49,609 bases of DNA. Source: Candidatus Binatia bacterium. Its GTDB lineage: Bacteria > Desulfobacterota > Binatia > UBA1149 > JAJCZL01. The notes under the pieces were generated by a model that saw only the letters and a list, made by a program, of their open reading frames with translations, did not search any database and had not been told where the DNA came from. The position numbers and the translations under genes are program-made. Shown piece after piece: positions 34,022-42,118 of this stretch (position 1 is its first letter; the number at the start of each line of letters is the position of its first letter). Location of the stretch: assembly GCA_028278325.1 (NCBI GenBank), contig JANQEO010000132.1, positions 1 to 49,609 on the forward strand, written 5' to 3'.

Positions 34022-34305
34022 GGCTGATCACCGCTTGGCATCAACCCGGCCCGGCGTGCCAAACCTGCCCCTCGCGCGGTGAGGGTGTAGCCAGCGCGCG
34101 GAATGAGCCGCACCAATCTGGCTTTGACGCACGCGCCCAGCAGCAGTCCGATGGTCGCCTTCCTGACCCCGAGCTCTTTTGCGATCCGCTTCTGCGACAA
34201 GCGCTCATCTCGGCATGTGCATAAGACCGCGATGATCTGCGCAGCGAGGTTCACTTCGTTTGAGCTGAGCTCCACCGTGTGTACGGACCCTTCTCTTGCA
34301 GCCAT
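34018..34305 (-). CDS. Small winged-helix / HTH protein
   Basis: 95 residues from an ATG at 34303-34305 (MAAREGSVHTVELSS), which has AAGGA about 10 bases upstream; the frame opens further upstream at 34359 (GTG) but there is no ribosome site there. Residues ~20-75 read as a winged-helix: ...QIIAVLCTCRDERLSQKRIAKELGVRKATIGLLLGACVKARLVRLIPRAGYTLT. It probably acts as a transcriptional regulator of the leftward operon, which starts here or at ParA. Its stop overlaps the micro-ORF. Confidence 0.7.
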   Translation of the reverse strand: MAAREGSVHTVELSSNEVNLAAQIIAVLCTCRDERLSQKRIAKELGVRKATIGLLLGACVKARLVRLIPRAGYTLTARGAGLARRAGLMPSGDQP

Positions 34306-34465
34306 TTCGATTCGTTCCTTGATATGCGCACCCCAACTCCAGACCGTCTCAATGAACACTCACTGAGATAGACGTGGAGACAATCAAGCCCACGGAACGC
34401 GACCCAACGACGCTGCGATACAGCGCGCGCAAGGTCACCCAGGGCCTATTGCTGAGGTGGAGTGG

Positions 34466-34618
34466 CTAGGGATCTGTGATGACGTGGAACGACATGCACT
34501 CCCGCGTGATGCGAGGCGGAAGCGGTGGCGGCTGCGGCCGCAGCACACGATCGAAGGAGAGGCTCAAACGGGGGACAAGACGCCCGTCCCGTGAAGCGGT
34601 TGGTTTGGTAGTCATCAT
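34466..34618 (-). CDS. Possible small coupled ORF (50 residues)
   Basis: The frame starts ATG-ATG at 34618 overlapping the stop of the frame at 34615-34929 and encodes MMTTKPTASRDGRLVPRLSL..., ending at TAG 34466-34468. The overlap is the only support; no family, no ribosome site. Confidence 0.2.
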   Translation of the reverse strand: MMTTKPTASRDGRLVPRLSLSFDRVLRPQPPPLPPRITRECMSFHVITDP

Positions 34619-34929
34619 GGCGTGGCTGCCCTTTTCTTGGGTGCCATGCCCCAGCTGCTCGGTAGCTCACTTCCCGCGAGTTGCCTGCTCACGAGGACCG
34701 AGAACAGCCGTTCCTTGAGCATAATGTACCGCGAAGGGAACTCGGAGCAAAGTCCGATTTGCTTTGAGATGCCAATCCGTGCAACGCTGAACGTTGCAAC
34801 TTCCCGTCGCTCGCGGTCGAGGTGGGGAGGACGGTTGGCCCGGAGGTTAAGTGCTCGGAGTCCTGGAGGGAGCTGATCGAATGGCTGGCCCCACGGGGTC
34901 GGTTCGGTCGGGTGGTGGCACGGTGGCAT
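34615..34929 (-). CDS. Possible hypothetical protein
   Basis: A 104-residue frame. The C-terminal part (VATFSVARIGISKQIGLCSE... to ...SSWGMAPKKRAATP) has the composition of a real protein, with a basic tail. It lies in the right direction between the RHH gene and the winged-helix gene. I recognise no family and the opening residues are proline- and histidine-rich, so it may be noise. Confidence 0.35.
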   Translation of the reverse strand: MPPCHHPTEPTPWGQPFDQLPPGLRALNLRANRPPHLDRERREVATFSVARIGISKQIGLCSEFPSRYIMLKERLFSVLVSRQLAGSELPSSWGMAPKKRAATP

Positions 34930-35873
34930 CCGTTCGCCGCTGCATTAACTGGCCGGTGAGTTCTCTCTTGTGAACTGGGTGCTCATTCTCTTGCCCCGTT
35001 TTTTCGCGCCCAAGAGTCTCTCTCTGGACGCCCTCACTTCGGCCACCCAGCCAAACGTGGACCTGTACAAACTAAGAGGAGCCGGCAGCTCAGCTGACGT
35101 CCCGGGGGGCTCGCCACGATCGAATGCCGTCGCGAGAAGGAACAATCCGGTTCGACCCCGCTTGGCATCGCGGGTTGCTGACCTGCCGGCTCTTTTGCTC
35201 TCGGTCCAAGAGGGCCTACCAGCAGACTGAGCCCCGAGGCTTCCGGGAAGCTGGAGGCCTCCCATCGGCCGTCTGTGGGGCTGAGCTTGGTACGCAGCCT
35301 CCCTGGTGTGCCTGTTAGCTACTGAGAGCCCGCTGATGTTCCCCAGTGGACAGAGCGGTAGCTAGCAGACCGGACCTTGAGGGGGGGAAGCTGCCCAGGT
35401 CAGGGCGCGCGGGGCGTCGGCCCTAGGTCAGCAAAGGGCTACGCACGGAAGAGTGGCAGCACGTGCACGGCAGGCGCTTGACGAGAACGGCGTCAGGAGG
35501 AGGAGGTTGGCCGGATAGCCCAGCAAGATGCGGGCGATGAGTTTGCGGCTCGTTCATGTGACGTCCTTTCCCTGCGCTTCAGCCTCTCGTCAGATGGCTC
35601 CGAGAAGTTCCCAAAGAGTGCGTAAGTGCACTCGGAATCCCTGCACGTACTCTGGCCACCCATTAGATACAGTTCGCAAGCGGCACGCAAGTCCAGAGTC
35701 GCTCGACCCTCTCGGATCCAGGTTGGTCTGGACCGCCCTCCGGTGCCGGCGGACTGTCTCCGGAGGCGCCTTGGCCCGGCGATATGAGATTGGGTGGGAC
35801 CTGGAGAGCTCCAACATCCGGAGCGGACGCCGCTACTGGCTCCGTGTCTCCGCCCCTGCGGCGCGAGCGGTGA

Positions 35874-36281
35874 CTAACTCTTCTTCTCAAGAGTGGCGAG
35901 TTGCTCGGCCGCCGCCTTCGCCTTGGTCGCCAACGAGCGTCGAAGCCTCGGGAGGTATTCCTTGACCGATTCTCGAACGAGAGCCGCGACGGGCTGGCTC
36001 GAAAGCGACGAAAGCTCTCTTAGCTCCTCGGCAAGCGCTTCCGGTAGGCGAACCACCGTGTTGACCATCGGAGCGGTGTCCACCTTGGCCTGCGGCTGCT
36101 TCTTCCGAGAGCGTCGGCGTTGTATGTCTGAGATGGGAACAACGGTCTGAACCGCCGGTTCTGCGGATGGGCCCTCTGCAGGTGCCGCCACGTCGCTCGA
36201 TGGTGTCGAAGCAGTCCCGGCAAGGTCGCCCAAGGGATCCAACGACGAGCTCAGCTGACCGCGCTTCCGTTTCGTTTCCAT
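35874..36281 (-). CDS. RHH partition partner of ParA
   Basis: A 135-residue protein with a disordered N-terminal ~70 residues rich in Ser, Pro and Ala. The C-terminal half is ribbon-helix-helix: strand MVNTVVRLP, helix EALAEELRELSSL, then SQPVAALVRESVKEYL, followed by a lysine/alanine-rich helix. Small RHH proteins beside ParA (ParG, Omega) bind the centromere and drive ParA through a flexible tail, and this protein has that plan. It is 3 bp behind ParA in the same direction. The N-terminal tail is longer than usual. Confidence 0.75.
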   Translation of the reverse strand: METKRKRGQLSSSLDPLGDLAGTASTPSSDVAAPAEGPSAEPAVQTVVPISDIQRRRSRKKQPQAKVDTAPMVNTVVRLPEALAEELRELSSLSSQPVAALVRESVKEYLPRLRRSLATKAKAAAEQLATLEKKS

Positions 36282-36284
36282 CCC

Positions 36285-37118
36285 CTACCCCGCTGCCCGT
36301 TTTCTCTCGTCTTTGACTGCGCCGCTTCCCACGGAACTGTACGTTGCCACCAGAGCAGCTGTAGCTGCTTCGTAGTCTTCGACGGAATCACAATCTGGAT
36401 ACGCGAGCATTACTGGCTTACGTTCGCTGTAGGACTCCGCTATGTGGACTCGATGACGGATTGATGGGAGCGCCCGGTCTTCAAACTTGCTCTTGAGCTC
36501 CGTCTCGATGCTACGAGCGAGTCTGGTTCGTTGCTTCATCGCCAGCATCGCCGCGCGGATCCCCAAGTGCGGATTCGCGGTCTTCTGAAGAGACCACATC
36601 GTCTTGACAACAGACACAAGACCATCGAGCGCCTGCTCCGCGGAATCAACTGGGCAGATGATGTCGCGGGCTGCAACTAGGGCATTCAACGTCAGGACAC
36701 CGGTGACATCAGGATGAGTATCGAGGACTATCCACTGCCAGGTGCCTGGGTTCTGCTCGAGGAGCCTTTGGAAGGCTCCGCGAAAGATCAGCTCCGAGCC
36801 CTTTTTGCCGGCGAGTTCTCGCTTTGCGCGAGAAAGCCACTCGCCTGATGATGGGATGAGGTCTAACCCGGGAACCTCGGTTGGAACAACCGCGCCAGAC
36901 AGGTCTCCGCTGTCCACGAGAACCTCTGCAAGTGCCAGCGACTCCCCTTCGAATCCAACCCAACGAGTTGCGTCGGCTTGGTGGTCCAGGTCCACCAACA
37001 AGGTTCTCCCATGAGACGTGGCAAGGGCTGCGCTCATGTTCACAGCCGCTGCCGACTTCCCCACTCCGCCCTTGTCGGAGGCAAACGCTATGACCTTGGG
37101 CTCGGCATATCTGCTCAT
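36285..37118 (-). CDS. parA: ParA-family partition ATPase
   Basis: At 277 residues it shows the deviant Walker A KGGVGKS (residues 16-22) after VIAFASD, a switch region LVDLDHQADATRWVG, and WIVLDTHPDVTGVL as Walker B-like strand. ParA proteins of this type partition plasmids and integrated or excised elements by binding the nucleoid. The ATG is preceded by AAGGAGG. No DNA-binding N-terminal HTH is present, fitting ParA with a small partner (type Ib), and an RHH gene lies directly downstream. It is probably the first gene of the leftward plasmid-like operon. Confidence 0.9.
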   Translation of the reverse strand: MSRYAEPKVIAFASDKGGVGKSAAAVNMSAALATSHGRTLLVDLDHQADATRWVGFEGESLALAEVLVDSGDLSGAVVPTEVPGLDLIPSSGEWLSRAKRELAGKKGSELIFRGAFQRLLEQNPGTWQWIVLDTHPDVTGVLTLNALVAARDIICPVDSAEQALDGLVSVVKTMWSLQKTANPHLGIRAAMLAMKQRTRLARSIETELKSKFEDRALPSIRHRVHIAESYSERKPVMLAYPDCDSVEDYEAATAALVATYSSVGSGAVKDERKRAAG

Positions 37119-37577
37119 GCTCCTCCTTACCTGATTGATCTGACACTACCCTCTCGATAGCACGCGCGCTCAAGAACGCGCAATAGGCATTCTCTCGGTG
37201 CAAGCGGCGCATCCGTCAGGGAGCGGCGAACCTTCGCAGGTCATGACCTCGCGCATATGCGACGAGCGCGGCGACTATCCCGCAACCGGTGCAATGCGAG
37301 TACTGCGCGCCATCTTGCGAAAGCACGGAAGTCGCGCACCTGGCGGACTACGACGAACACCCCAACTGCAGAGAGTCTGTAGAGACTCCCTATAGCGCGC
37401 ACTCGGTGGCTTCTCCTGAAAGCGGGCAGTCTTGAGACTGGGTGCATGCGCCGCATTCTCCGCAAGCGAGGCGCTCCCCGCGTTGGGAACTCGAGAGCAA
37501 CACCATGAAATGACACGCGAATCGACCAACAGAACCTGCGGGGTAGGAGGCCGAAACGGCCTCGAGGCCCATCACCG
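37119..37577. other. Divergent intergenic region with palindromes (possible centromere/operator)
   Basis: No gene seen in 459 bases. Short palindromes crowd here: AGGTCATGACCT at 37238-37249, CGCATATGCG at 37252-37261, GAGTCT/AGACTC at 37373-37388, and GAGGCCG/CGGCCTC around AAA at 37547-37563. A GCATTCTC...GCAAGCG pattern occurs twice (near 37190 and 37455). It divides the ParA operon from the Xis-like gene, so it may hold parS or the operon's operators. Confidence 0.4.
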
Positions 37578-37925
37578 ATGAACTCCAAACAGCCAGAACG
37601 CATCCCGCTAAGCGCCGCTCATCGCCTTTCTGCGGCACAAGCAGCCCGCCTGCTTGGCGTGCACGTGATGACCATCGTTCGCTGGTGGCGCGTTGGGCTT
37701 AGAGGGCGCAAGCTCCGGTCGGCCAGGGTCGGTGGCAGGCGCTGGACGACCAAGAAGTGGCTTGAGGAGTTCCTTCAGGAAGAGGAGTCGGACGGCTCGG
37801 TTGAATCTCGTCGGCGCCAGGAGGTCGCCGCGGCCAACGTCGCGCTACAAGAACGCTGCGAGTCAAAGGGGCATCGCGGCGAGAGACCGACAGGGCAGGG
37901 GAAGCCAAGCAATGAGAACGCATAG
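37578..37925 (+). CDS. DUF1580-like helix-turn-helix / excisionase-type protein
   Basis: 115 residues with an N-terminal MerR-like helix-turn-helix: HRLSAAQAARLLGVHVMTIVRWWRVGLRG, then a wing SARVGGRRWTTKKWLEEFLQ. This is the plan of DUF1580 proteins, common in Planctomycetota, and of recombination directionality factors (Xis) such as HTH_17 types. The basic, low-complexity C-terminus (residues ~70-115) is probably disordered. Its position near the integrase and integration site supports excision control. No clear ribosome site precedes ATG 37578; a 7-bp hairpin at 37547-37563 lies upstream. Confidence 0.7.
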   Translation: MNSKQPERIPLSAAHRLSAAQAARLLGVHVMTIVRWWRVGLRGRKLRSARVGGRRWTTKKWLEEFLQEEESDGSVESRRRQEVAAANVALQERCESKGHRGERPTGQGKPSNENA

Positions 37926-38028
37926 AGAGGCTGAATGAGGCGTCCGGGTGGAGACGAGGCGTTTGGAGTCGGGCGTCGACTGCGCCCGCGAGGACTGACA
38001 ATCCGTGGCTGCGATGGTTGAGCGTAAA

Positions 38029-38057
38029 TTGGCGGACGCATATCGCTGTGCTACGGT
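38029..38057 (+). promoter_or_regulatory. Candidate promoter for the HEPN gene
   Basis: TTGGCG (38029-38034) and TACGGT (38052-38057) are separated by 17 bases, a good bacterial spacing. Transcription would begin within a few bases of the ATG at 38063, suggesting a leaderless message. There is no ribosome site before that ATG, in agreement. Confidence 0.4.
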
Positions 38058-38062
38058 CGGCC

Positions 38063-39052
38063 ATGATCGAGGACTTTGATCTCACTCATAGGACCTTCTT
38101 CGAAGAAGAGGACCATGAGACCCGCTGGACCCGCCTCGTCGAGATGTTCGTCAGGGACCCCGGGAGCGCTCGTGTCCTTTTCATGACGGAGGTTGCCGCA
38201 CTCATCGACCACTGGCGAGAGCCTACCAAGGAGGAGCTTACTCGCCTCCTCGAACTAAAGATCGAAGGCGGCCGAATCGCTTTTCCAATGGAGCGCGTCC
38301 ATTCCCTCCTGCTTCCCGTCTGGGCCCTCGAGCTCGCCAAGTACGACGTTCACGTCCTTCAGTCGTTTGACGACGGCGGGCTGTTCTCGAAGTACTTCTT
38401 AACCGGGGTCAGGTTGTCATCGACGGCGCTCGTCAATGTCTGGTGGGCCTTCGAGACCATGATGAACGATCTTGCGGGCATCATGGTCACCCAAAGGAAA
38501 GAGACTCTATCAGACACGGACCGCGCCCTGATCGAAGAGAAGTCGATCACACTGAACGCCAAGGGGCGACCTGAACGGCGCCCGTACTTTCAGCCTATCG
38601 ACGTCAGAGTGCAGTACATATATGCACTATTGACCGGGGAGGAGATCGACCGATCAACGACGACCTGGATGGACCTTCGAAGGCTCAAGAACGCCCGCGA
38701 TTCCCACGTCCACAGGCTCGGGAAAGACGACAACAGAAAGGAGGGCGGACTGTACGAAGTCTCCCTTGTTGTGAAAGGTCTGAAGGCTGTGCAAGCGCTT
38801 GTCGCCGATGTGTTCGCTAAGACTCCCGAGTTGACCGGTAAGTTTGCTTATCGGTTTCTTGCCTTTTGGTCCTGCCGGACTGAGACCCCCTTCATATGGG
38901 ACGGTCGGGAGGGCGACGGGTTGTTTCTCGGCCTTGGTGCGGTGGACGTGAACCACGTGCTTCAGGTAAGTGCCCCGATGCCAGGGTCGTTCAGCTCTGA
39001 CGGCCCACTGGCCGGTGGAGCTCCAGCACAGGACTCACCCCAAGGTCCGTGA
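38063..39052 (+). CDS. Uncharacterised protein with HEPN-like motif (candidate defence RNase)
   Basis: 329 residues from ATG 38063, the first true ATG; the frame opens at a TTG in the upstream promoter. I recognise no family by name. The feature of interest is LKNARDSHVHRLG at residues 208-220: R212-x4-H217 with a polar residue after Arg, which is the HEPN ribonuclease signature (R-x4-6-H). It is preceded by a helix with NVWWAFETMMNDLAGIM (~125-141), as in the first helix of HEPN folds. HEPN proteins are common effectors of abortive infection. It lies next to the integrase as typical cargo. The C-terminal ~100 residues are mixed strand/helix with a glycine-, proline-rich end. Confidence 0.6.
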   Translation: MIEDFDLTHRTFFEEEDHETRWTRLVEMFVRDPGSARVLFMTEVAALIDHWREPTKEELTRLLELKIEGGRIAFPMERVHSLLLPVWALELAKYDVHVLQSFDDGGLFSKYFLTGVRLSSTALVNVWWAFETMMNDLAGIMVTQRKETLSDTDRALIEEKSITLNAKGRPERRPYFQPIDVRVQYIYALLTGEEIDRSTTTWMDLRRLKNARDSHVHRLGKDDNRKEGGLYEVSLVVKGLKAVQALVADVFAKTPELTGKFAYRFLAFWSCRTETPFIWDGREGDGLFLGLGAVDVNHVLQVSAPMPGSFSSDGPLAGGAPAQDSPQGP

Positions 39053-39181
39053 TGAGCTTGCTCGTGCTCCCACGTCGATGGCGCGGTCGTGTCTATGAAA
39101 TCAAGCGCCGTCTGGCCATCGAATCCCTCGATCACAATGACGGGGTGGGGGACCTGCCCAGGCCGATACGAACGCTGATGC

Positions 39182-40381
39182 CTATCCGATGCAGCGAACG
39201 ATCTTTCTAGCTCGCTCCTCATCTCTCGACATGTAGACCGCCGTGACACTGACGGATCGATGCCCCAGTAGACAGCGTGCGCCCTCAGCGCCATCGACCC
39301 GGGCGGCTCGGTCCGCTGCAAGGTGGCGCAGCTGACCAGGGTTGAACCGAGGCAGACCGGCCTTGTCGCAGGCCAAGTGAATCGCCCGTCGGTACGAACT
39401 CACGGAGTACCGTTCACCCGGTGGCCGCTTGGGATTCTGAACGACGTTCGAGCCAGGGCGGTTCCCGCACGAGAGAGGGGTTTTTCGCTGAGCATGCCGC
39501 CGCGCGTTGGCCTCCGCTCTGGCGTCCTTTGGCCTGAAGAGAAACTGGTTCGGGTCGTCGCTAAGGAAGGGCGCAAGCGCATGCTGAGCCTTCGGTCCAA
39601 GCACGATCACACGGCGATGACCACGGTGAGCGGTCTTGTGTTCGGTCGGCACGTAGAGCCATTCCGTGGAGCTCATGTCAAGCTCGCAGCCACGCATCGA
39701 ACAGACTTCACCGGGACGCGCTCCAGAGAACAGCTGCACCTGCACCATGGCCCAGACCTGACGGCCGAGATGAGGCTTGAGCGCTTGCACGTGCGCCAAG
39801 TCAACAGGAGAAACGACGCGGCTCTCAGCAGCGTCGCTCTCACCAGCTCGAAGTCCGCCGACGGTGGCCAGGTCGGCCGGAACGGAAGAGGGGATGAGGC
39901 GGCGGCTGGCGGCCCAGCGAAACATGCGCTTGATGCGGACCACAGCGTCATTGATGGTCTTGCGACACCACGCCCGCTTGCTCCCGCCGCTTCGCACCAT
40001 CTCAGCGCGAAGCGCTTCAAGCTTGTGCTGGTCGAACTCGGTGGCTGAGAGGGTACCGTACAGGCGGGAGAGGATGAGGAGCACGGATTTGATGCTTACA
40101 AGCTCCGTCTTCTCAGTCCCGTCTCGCTTTCGGTACTTCTTCTCAGCGTAGTCGAGGTAGGTGTTGGCGACCTCAGCGACCGAGAGGTCCTCCAGGCGAG
40201 AACGAGCAGGCCGAAGGGCGGAAGGGGAGGCCAGCCACTCGGCGACAGTCCGGTCGTAGAGCTCCTTGGCTTGCTGCCGGTCACGGCCAAGGTAGACGGT
40301 TCTGCGCCGGCCATTGATGGGGAGGTTGACGGCGAAGCGGCCGTCGCTTCGACGGCGGTACATCCGGGGAGGACGAGGCAT
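39182..40381 (-). CDS. int: Tyrosine integrase beside tRNA-Ala
   Basis: 399 residues. The N-terminus resembles an arm-binding domain (RRSDGRFAVNLPINGRRRTVYLG). A core-binding domain follows (~residues 65-170). The catalytic domain has Arg in FSGARPGEVCSM (~222), a Lys candidate in EHKTAHRGH, QLRHLAAD (the usual first His of H-x-L-R is not present, replaced here by Gly/Gln), His in LLGHRS and Tyr in VTAVYM (~383). The gene starts 118 bp from the tRNA 3' end, with an 8-bp inverted repeat between. It is the best candidate to insert this element at tRNA-Ala. Confidence 0.9.
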   Translation of the reverse strand: MPRPPRMYRRRSDGRFAVNLPINGRRRTVYLGRDRQQAKELYDRTVAEWLASPSALRPARSRLEDLSVAEVANTYLDYAEKKYRKRDGTEKTELVSIKSVLLILSRLYGTLSATEFDQHKLEALRAEMVRSGGSKRAWCRKTINDAVVRIKRMFRWAASRRLIPSSVPADLATVGGLRAGESDAAESRVVSPVDLAHVQALKPHLGRQVWAMVQVQLFSGARPGEVCSMRGCELDMSSTEWLYVPTEHKTAHRGHRRVIVLGPKAQHALAPFLSDDPNQFLFRPKDARAEANARRHAQRKTPLSCGNRPGSNVVQNPKRPPGERYSVSSYRRAIHLACDKAGLPRFNPGQLRHLAADRAARVDGAEGARCLLGHRSVSVTAVYMSRDEERARKIVRCIG

Positions 40382-40405
40382 GGTGTGGCTTTCTTTCGCT
40401 CGAAT

Positions 40406-40424
40406 CTGGTGTCACTGACACCAG
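40406..40424. promoter_or_regulatory. Inverted repeat upstream of the integrase
   Basis: CTGGTGTC (40406-40413) and GACACCAG (40417-40424) are perfect complements around a 3-base ACT loop, 25 bp before the integrase start. It suits an operator for the integrase promoter or an arm-type binding site at attR. Confidence 0.45.
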
Positions 40425-40434
40425 GAAAGCCGCA

Positions 40435-40454
40435 CCGCCTCGGCGCCGAGGCGG
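40435..40454. repeat. 20-bp perfect palindrome near the tRNA end
   Basis: CCGCCTCGGC followed by its complement GCCGAGGCGG, 46 bp downstream of the tRNA 3' end. In the minus direction it follows the tRNA and could terminate it, but no T-run follows. It could equally be a protein-binding site in the attachment region. Confidence 0.5.
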
Positions 40455-40499
40455 GAACCCTGCGAACCTAAGTCGCGGGTCCGGCGCGCGTTCAGTATA

Positions 40500-40572
40500 T
40501 GGAGCCGATGGGACTCGAACCCACTACCTCTTCGTTGCGAACGAAGCGCTCTCCCAGATGAGCTACGGCCCC
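40500..40572 (-). tRNA. tRNA-Ala(CGC)
   Basis: The 73-base gene folds fully: acceptor GGGGCCG pairs with CGGCTCC, the D arm is GCTC...GAGC, the anticodon stem is CTTCG/CGAAG with loop TTCGCAA (anticodon CGC), and the T arm is GTGGG TTCGAGT CCCAT. The acceptor carries the G3:U70 wobble, the identity element for alanyl-tRNA synthetase. The CCA end is not encoded. Its 3' end faces the integrase, marking the likely attachment site; the gene looks intact, as expected when an element restores the 3' end. Confidence 0.96.
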
Positions 40573-40641
40573 GGTTGAGGACGGATGGTACGAGGGGGTC
40601 GGGAGGGGATCAAGCGACGGAGCGCCCCTGCGGGGAGGGCG

Positions 40642-42033
40642 TCAGCGGCCCGGCGGGGGGCCCGGCGGGTTCGGCGGGCCGGGAGGGCTTGGTGGGCCCG
40701 GGGGGCCGTCGCCCGCCTCGGGGACGGTGCTCGCGTGGACCTCGCGCCACGCGACGAGATCGGCGCTGCCGGAACCACTCTGCTCGTAATCTCTCTGCAG
40801 CCGATTCCAGGTCTGGGCGAGACCGCTGCCGACGCCGAGCCAGGGCGCGGCTCGTAGGGCTTCGTCGAAGTGGATGGACGCGTTTCCGTCCATGCGGACG
40901 CGCTTGGCGCTGACGCTGCCATAGACGTGGGAGTCGCCGTCGAGGTTGACGACTCCGTTCGGCGCATAGAGCACGCCGTTGACCAGGCCGTTGTCGCGGA
41001 CGCTCATGGGTTTGGTCCCGTCGCCGGCCTTGGTGGACTCGTACCCCGTGAGGTTGTCGATGTCGAGGAACACCATCACGTCGGTGGCCTGCTTGCGGTT
41101 GCTGTAGATCGCAGCCGTGTTCTGGATCTGGAAGTCGCCCAGCACGTACATGTACACCGGCCCGGCCGCCGCGTTGACGACGATCTGGCCGCTCTGGAGG
41201 TCGACTGAATCGATCACGTAGGTGGCCGGTCCCGTGAGGGTGAGCGTCGAGCCGTTGCTGACCTGGAGCTGGGAGAGCCTGTACTTGCCGATCGGGCGGA
41301 CCACGTTGGTACCAGTCACGTGGACGAGAGGCGTCGGGGCGCCCGGGACCGTCGGGACCTGGATCGCCGGGAGGTTGCGTGATCCGCCCTTCGGAGCCGT
41401 CGTTCCGAGGATGAGAGCTCCGGCGACGGTCACCTTGGCGGGATCGGTCGAGCTCACGTCACCCGCGACGAGGGCTGAGGGATCCGTCACGTCGATGTCG
41501 CCGTCGCTGGCAACGTCCCCGCCGCTGCCGGCGTACGACCGACCACCATCGCTGTTGGTCTCCTGGGACAGGTACGTGCCCTGGGAGCTGTCGTAGCTGT
41601 CGATGATGTTCGAGCCTTCGATGAGGACGCTCTCGTCGCCGAAGGCCGCTTCCTGGCACGGCGCCTCCGCGGCCAGCGACAGGACCCCCTCGACGGCGCG
41701 CACGACGCCGCCGACGCGGGCGACCGACACCAGCGTGACCTGGTTGCCGTCGGTGCCCGCAAGCACGTGATAGGACCCGTTGCCGAACGAGATCGGGGCC
41801 TGCGGGGATCCGAGGACCCCGTCGCCCCCCGCGCGGACCTGCGCGATCGCGTCGTTGAGCCCGGCCTCCGCGACGTAGAACGCGCGCATGGAGGCGTCGG
41901 TCGACAGGTGCTCGCGGTTGTCCGCGTAGGCCACGACGAGGAATGCCGCGGCCATGGCCGACAGGATGATGATGACGTTCATCGCCACCAGCAGAGCCGC
42001 GCCCCGCTCGCTTATCAGGGCTTGGTGTCGCAT
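40642..42033 (-). CDS. PilX-like type IV pilus / pseudopilin-type protein
   Basis: 463 residues from ATG 42033 (a TTG 15 bases upstream is the longer option). The N-terminus, RGAALLVAMNVIIILSAMAAAFLVV, is the PilX/prepilin-type signal and membrane helix after a short basic leader, followed by AYVAEAGLNDAIAQ, typical of PilX_N. The exported remainder is rich in strand and Gly/Ser, and ends in a Pro-Gly tail (PPGPPSPPGPPNPPG) that is odd. It would act with type IV pilus or secretion machinery located elsewhere. It lies 69 bp beyond the tRNA, in the right flank. Confidence 0.75.
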   Translation of the reverse strand: MRHQALISERGAALLVAMNVIIILSAMAAAFLVVAYADNREHLSTDASMRAFYVAEAGLNDAIAQVRAGGDGVLGSPQAPISFGNGSYHVLAGTDGNQVTLVSVARVGGVVRAVEGVLSLAAEAPCQEAAFGDESVLIEGSNIIDSYDSSQGTYLSQETNSDGGRSYAGSGGDVASDGDIDVTDPSALVAGDVSSTDPAKVTVAGALILGTTAPKGGSRNLPAIQVPTVPGAPTPLVHVTGTNVVRPIGKYRLSQLQVSNGSTLTLTGPATYVIDSVDLQSGQIVVNAAAGPVYMYVLGDFQIQNTAAIYSNRKQATDVMVFLDIDNLTGYESTKAGDGTKPMSVRDNGLVNGVLYAPNGVVNLDGDSHVYGSVSAKRVRMDGNASIHFDEALRAAPWLGVGSGLAQTWNRLQRDYEQSGSGSADLVAWREVHASTVPEAGDGPPGPPSPPGPPNPPGPPPGR

Positions 42034-42118
42034 GTCATTCGAGGACAACGGTCCCTACTGGAGCGTCGGGTCACGGTTCTCGAAGAGTTGAGGGATATCG
42101 TCCCCCGGCGGGGTTCGT

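Larger units (their letters stand above)
34306..35873. other. Long region with weak or no coding signal
   Basis: I find no gene I would call firmly in these 1568 bases. On the - strand, three abutting frames are possible: 35265-34945, 34929-34615 and 34618-34466 (the last two overlap at ATGA); the latter two are listed with low confidence, and the 35265-34945 frame (106 residues, ending KKRGKRMSTQF...) has no recognised family. The stretch 35150-35370 is rich in hairpins, including an 11-bp near-perfect inverted repeat, CTGTTAGCTAC (35312-35322) / GTAGCTAGCAG (35358-35368). It might hold a replication origin or structured RNA. Confidence 0.4.
2693..40499. mobile_element. Composite integrative mobilisable element with defence cargo, left end uncertain
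   Basis: The right end is set by a tyrosine integrase gene lying 118 bp from the 3' end of an intact tRNA-Ala gene, the usual site for such integrases. Inside are two MobF relaxase/coupling-protein modules, ParA, RHH and ParB partition genes, a DUF1580/Xis-like protein, a second tyrosine recombinase, and at least four defence loci. Genes of ordinary chromosomal type resume at 40.6 kb, where the sequence also becomes visibly richer in G and C. No copy of the tRNA 3' end was seen on the left. The left limit given is only the first non-coding stretch after the AraC gene and may be wrong. Confidence 0.6.

Noticed and set aside
3632..37118. A type IV secretion system (VirB4, VirB6, VirB8-10 or TraC-like)
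   Set aside because: I looked for VirB4-type ATPases and channel proteins in all frames and saw none; both large ATPases with membrane parts are coupling proteins.
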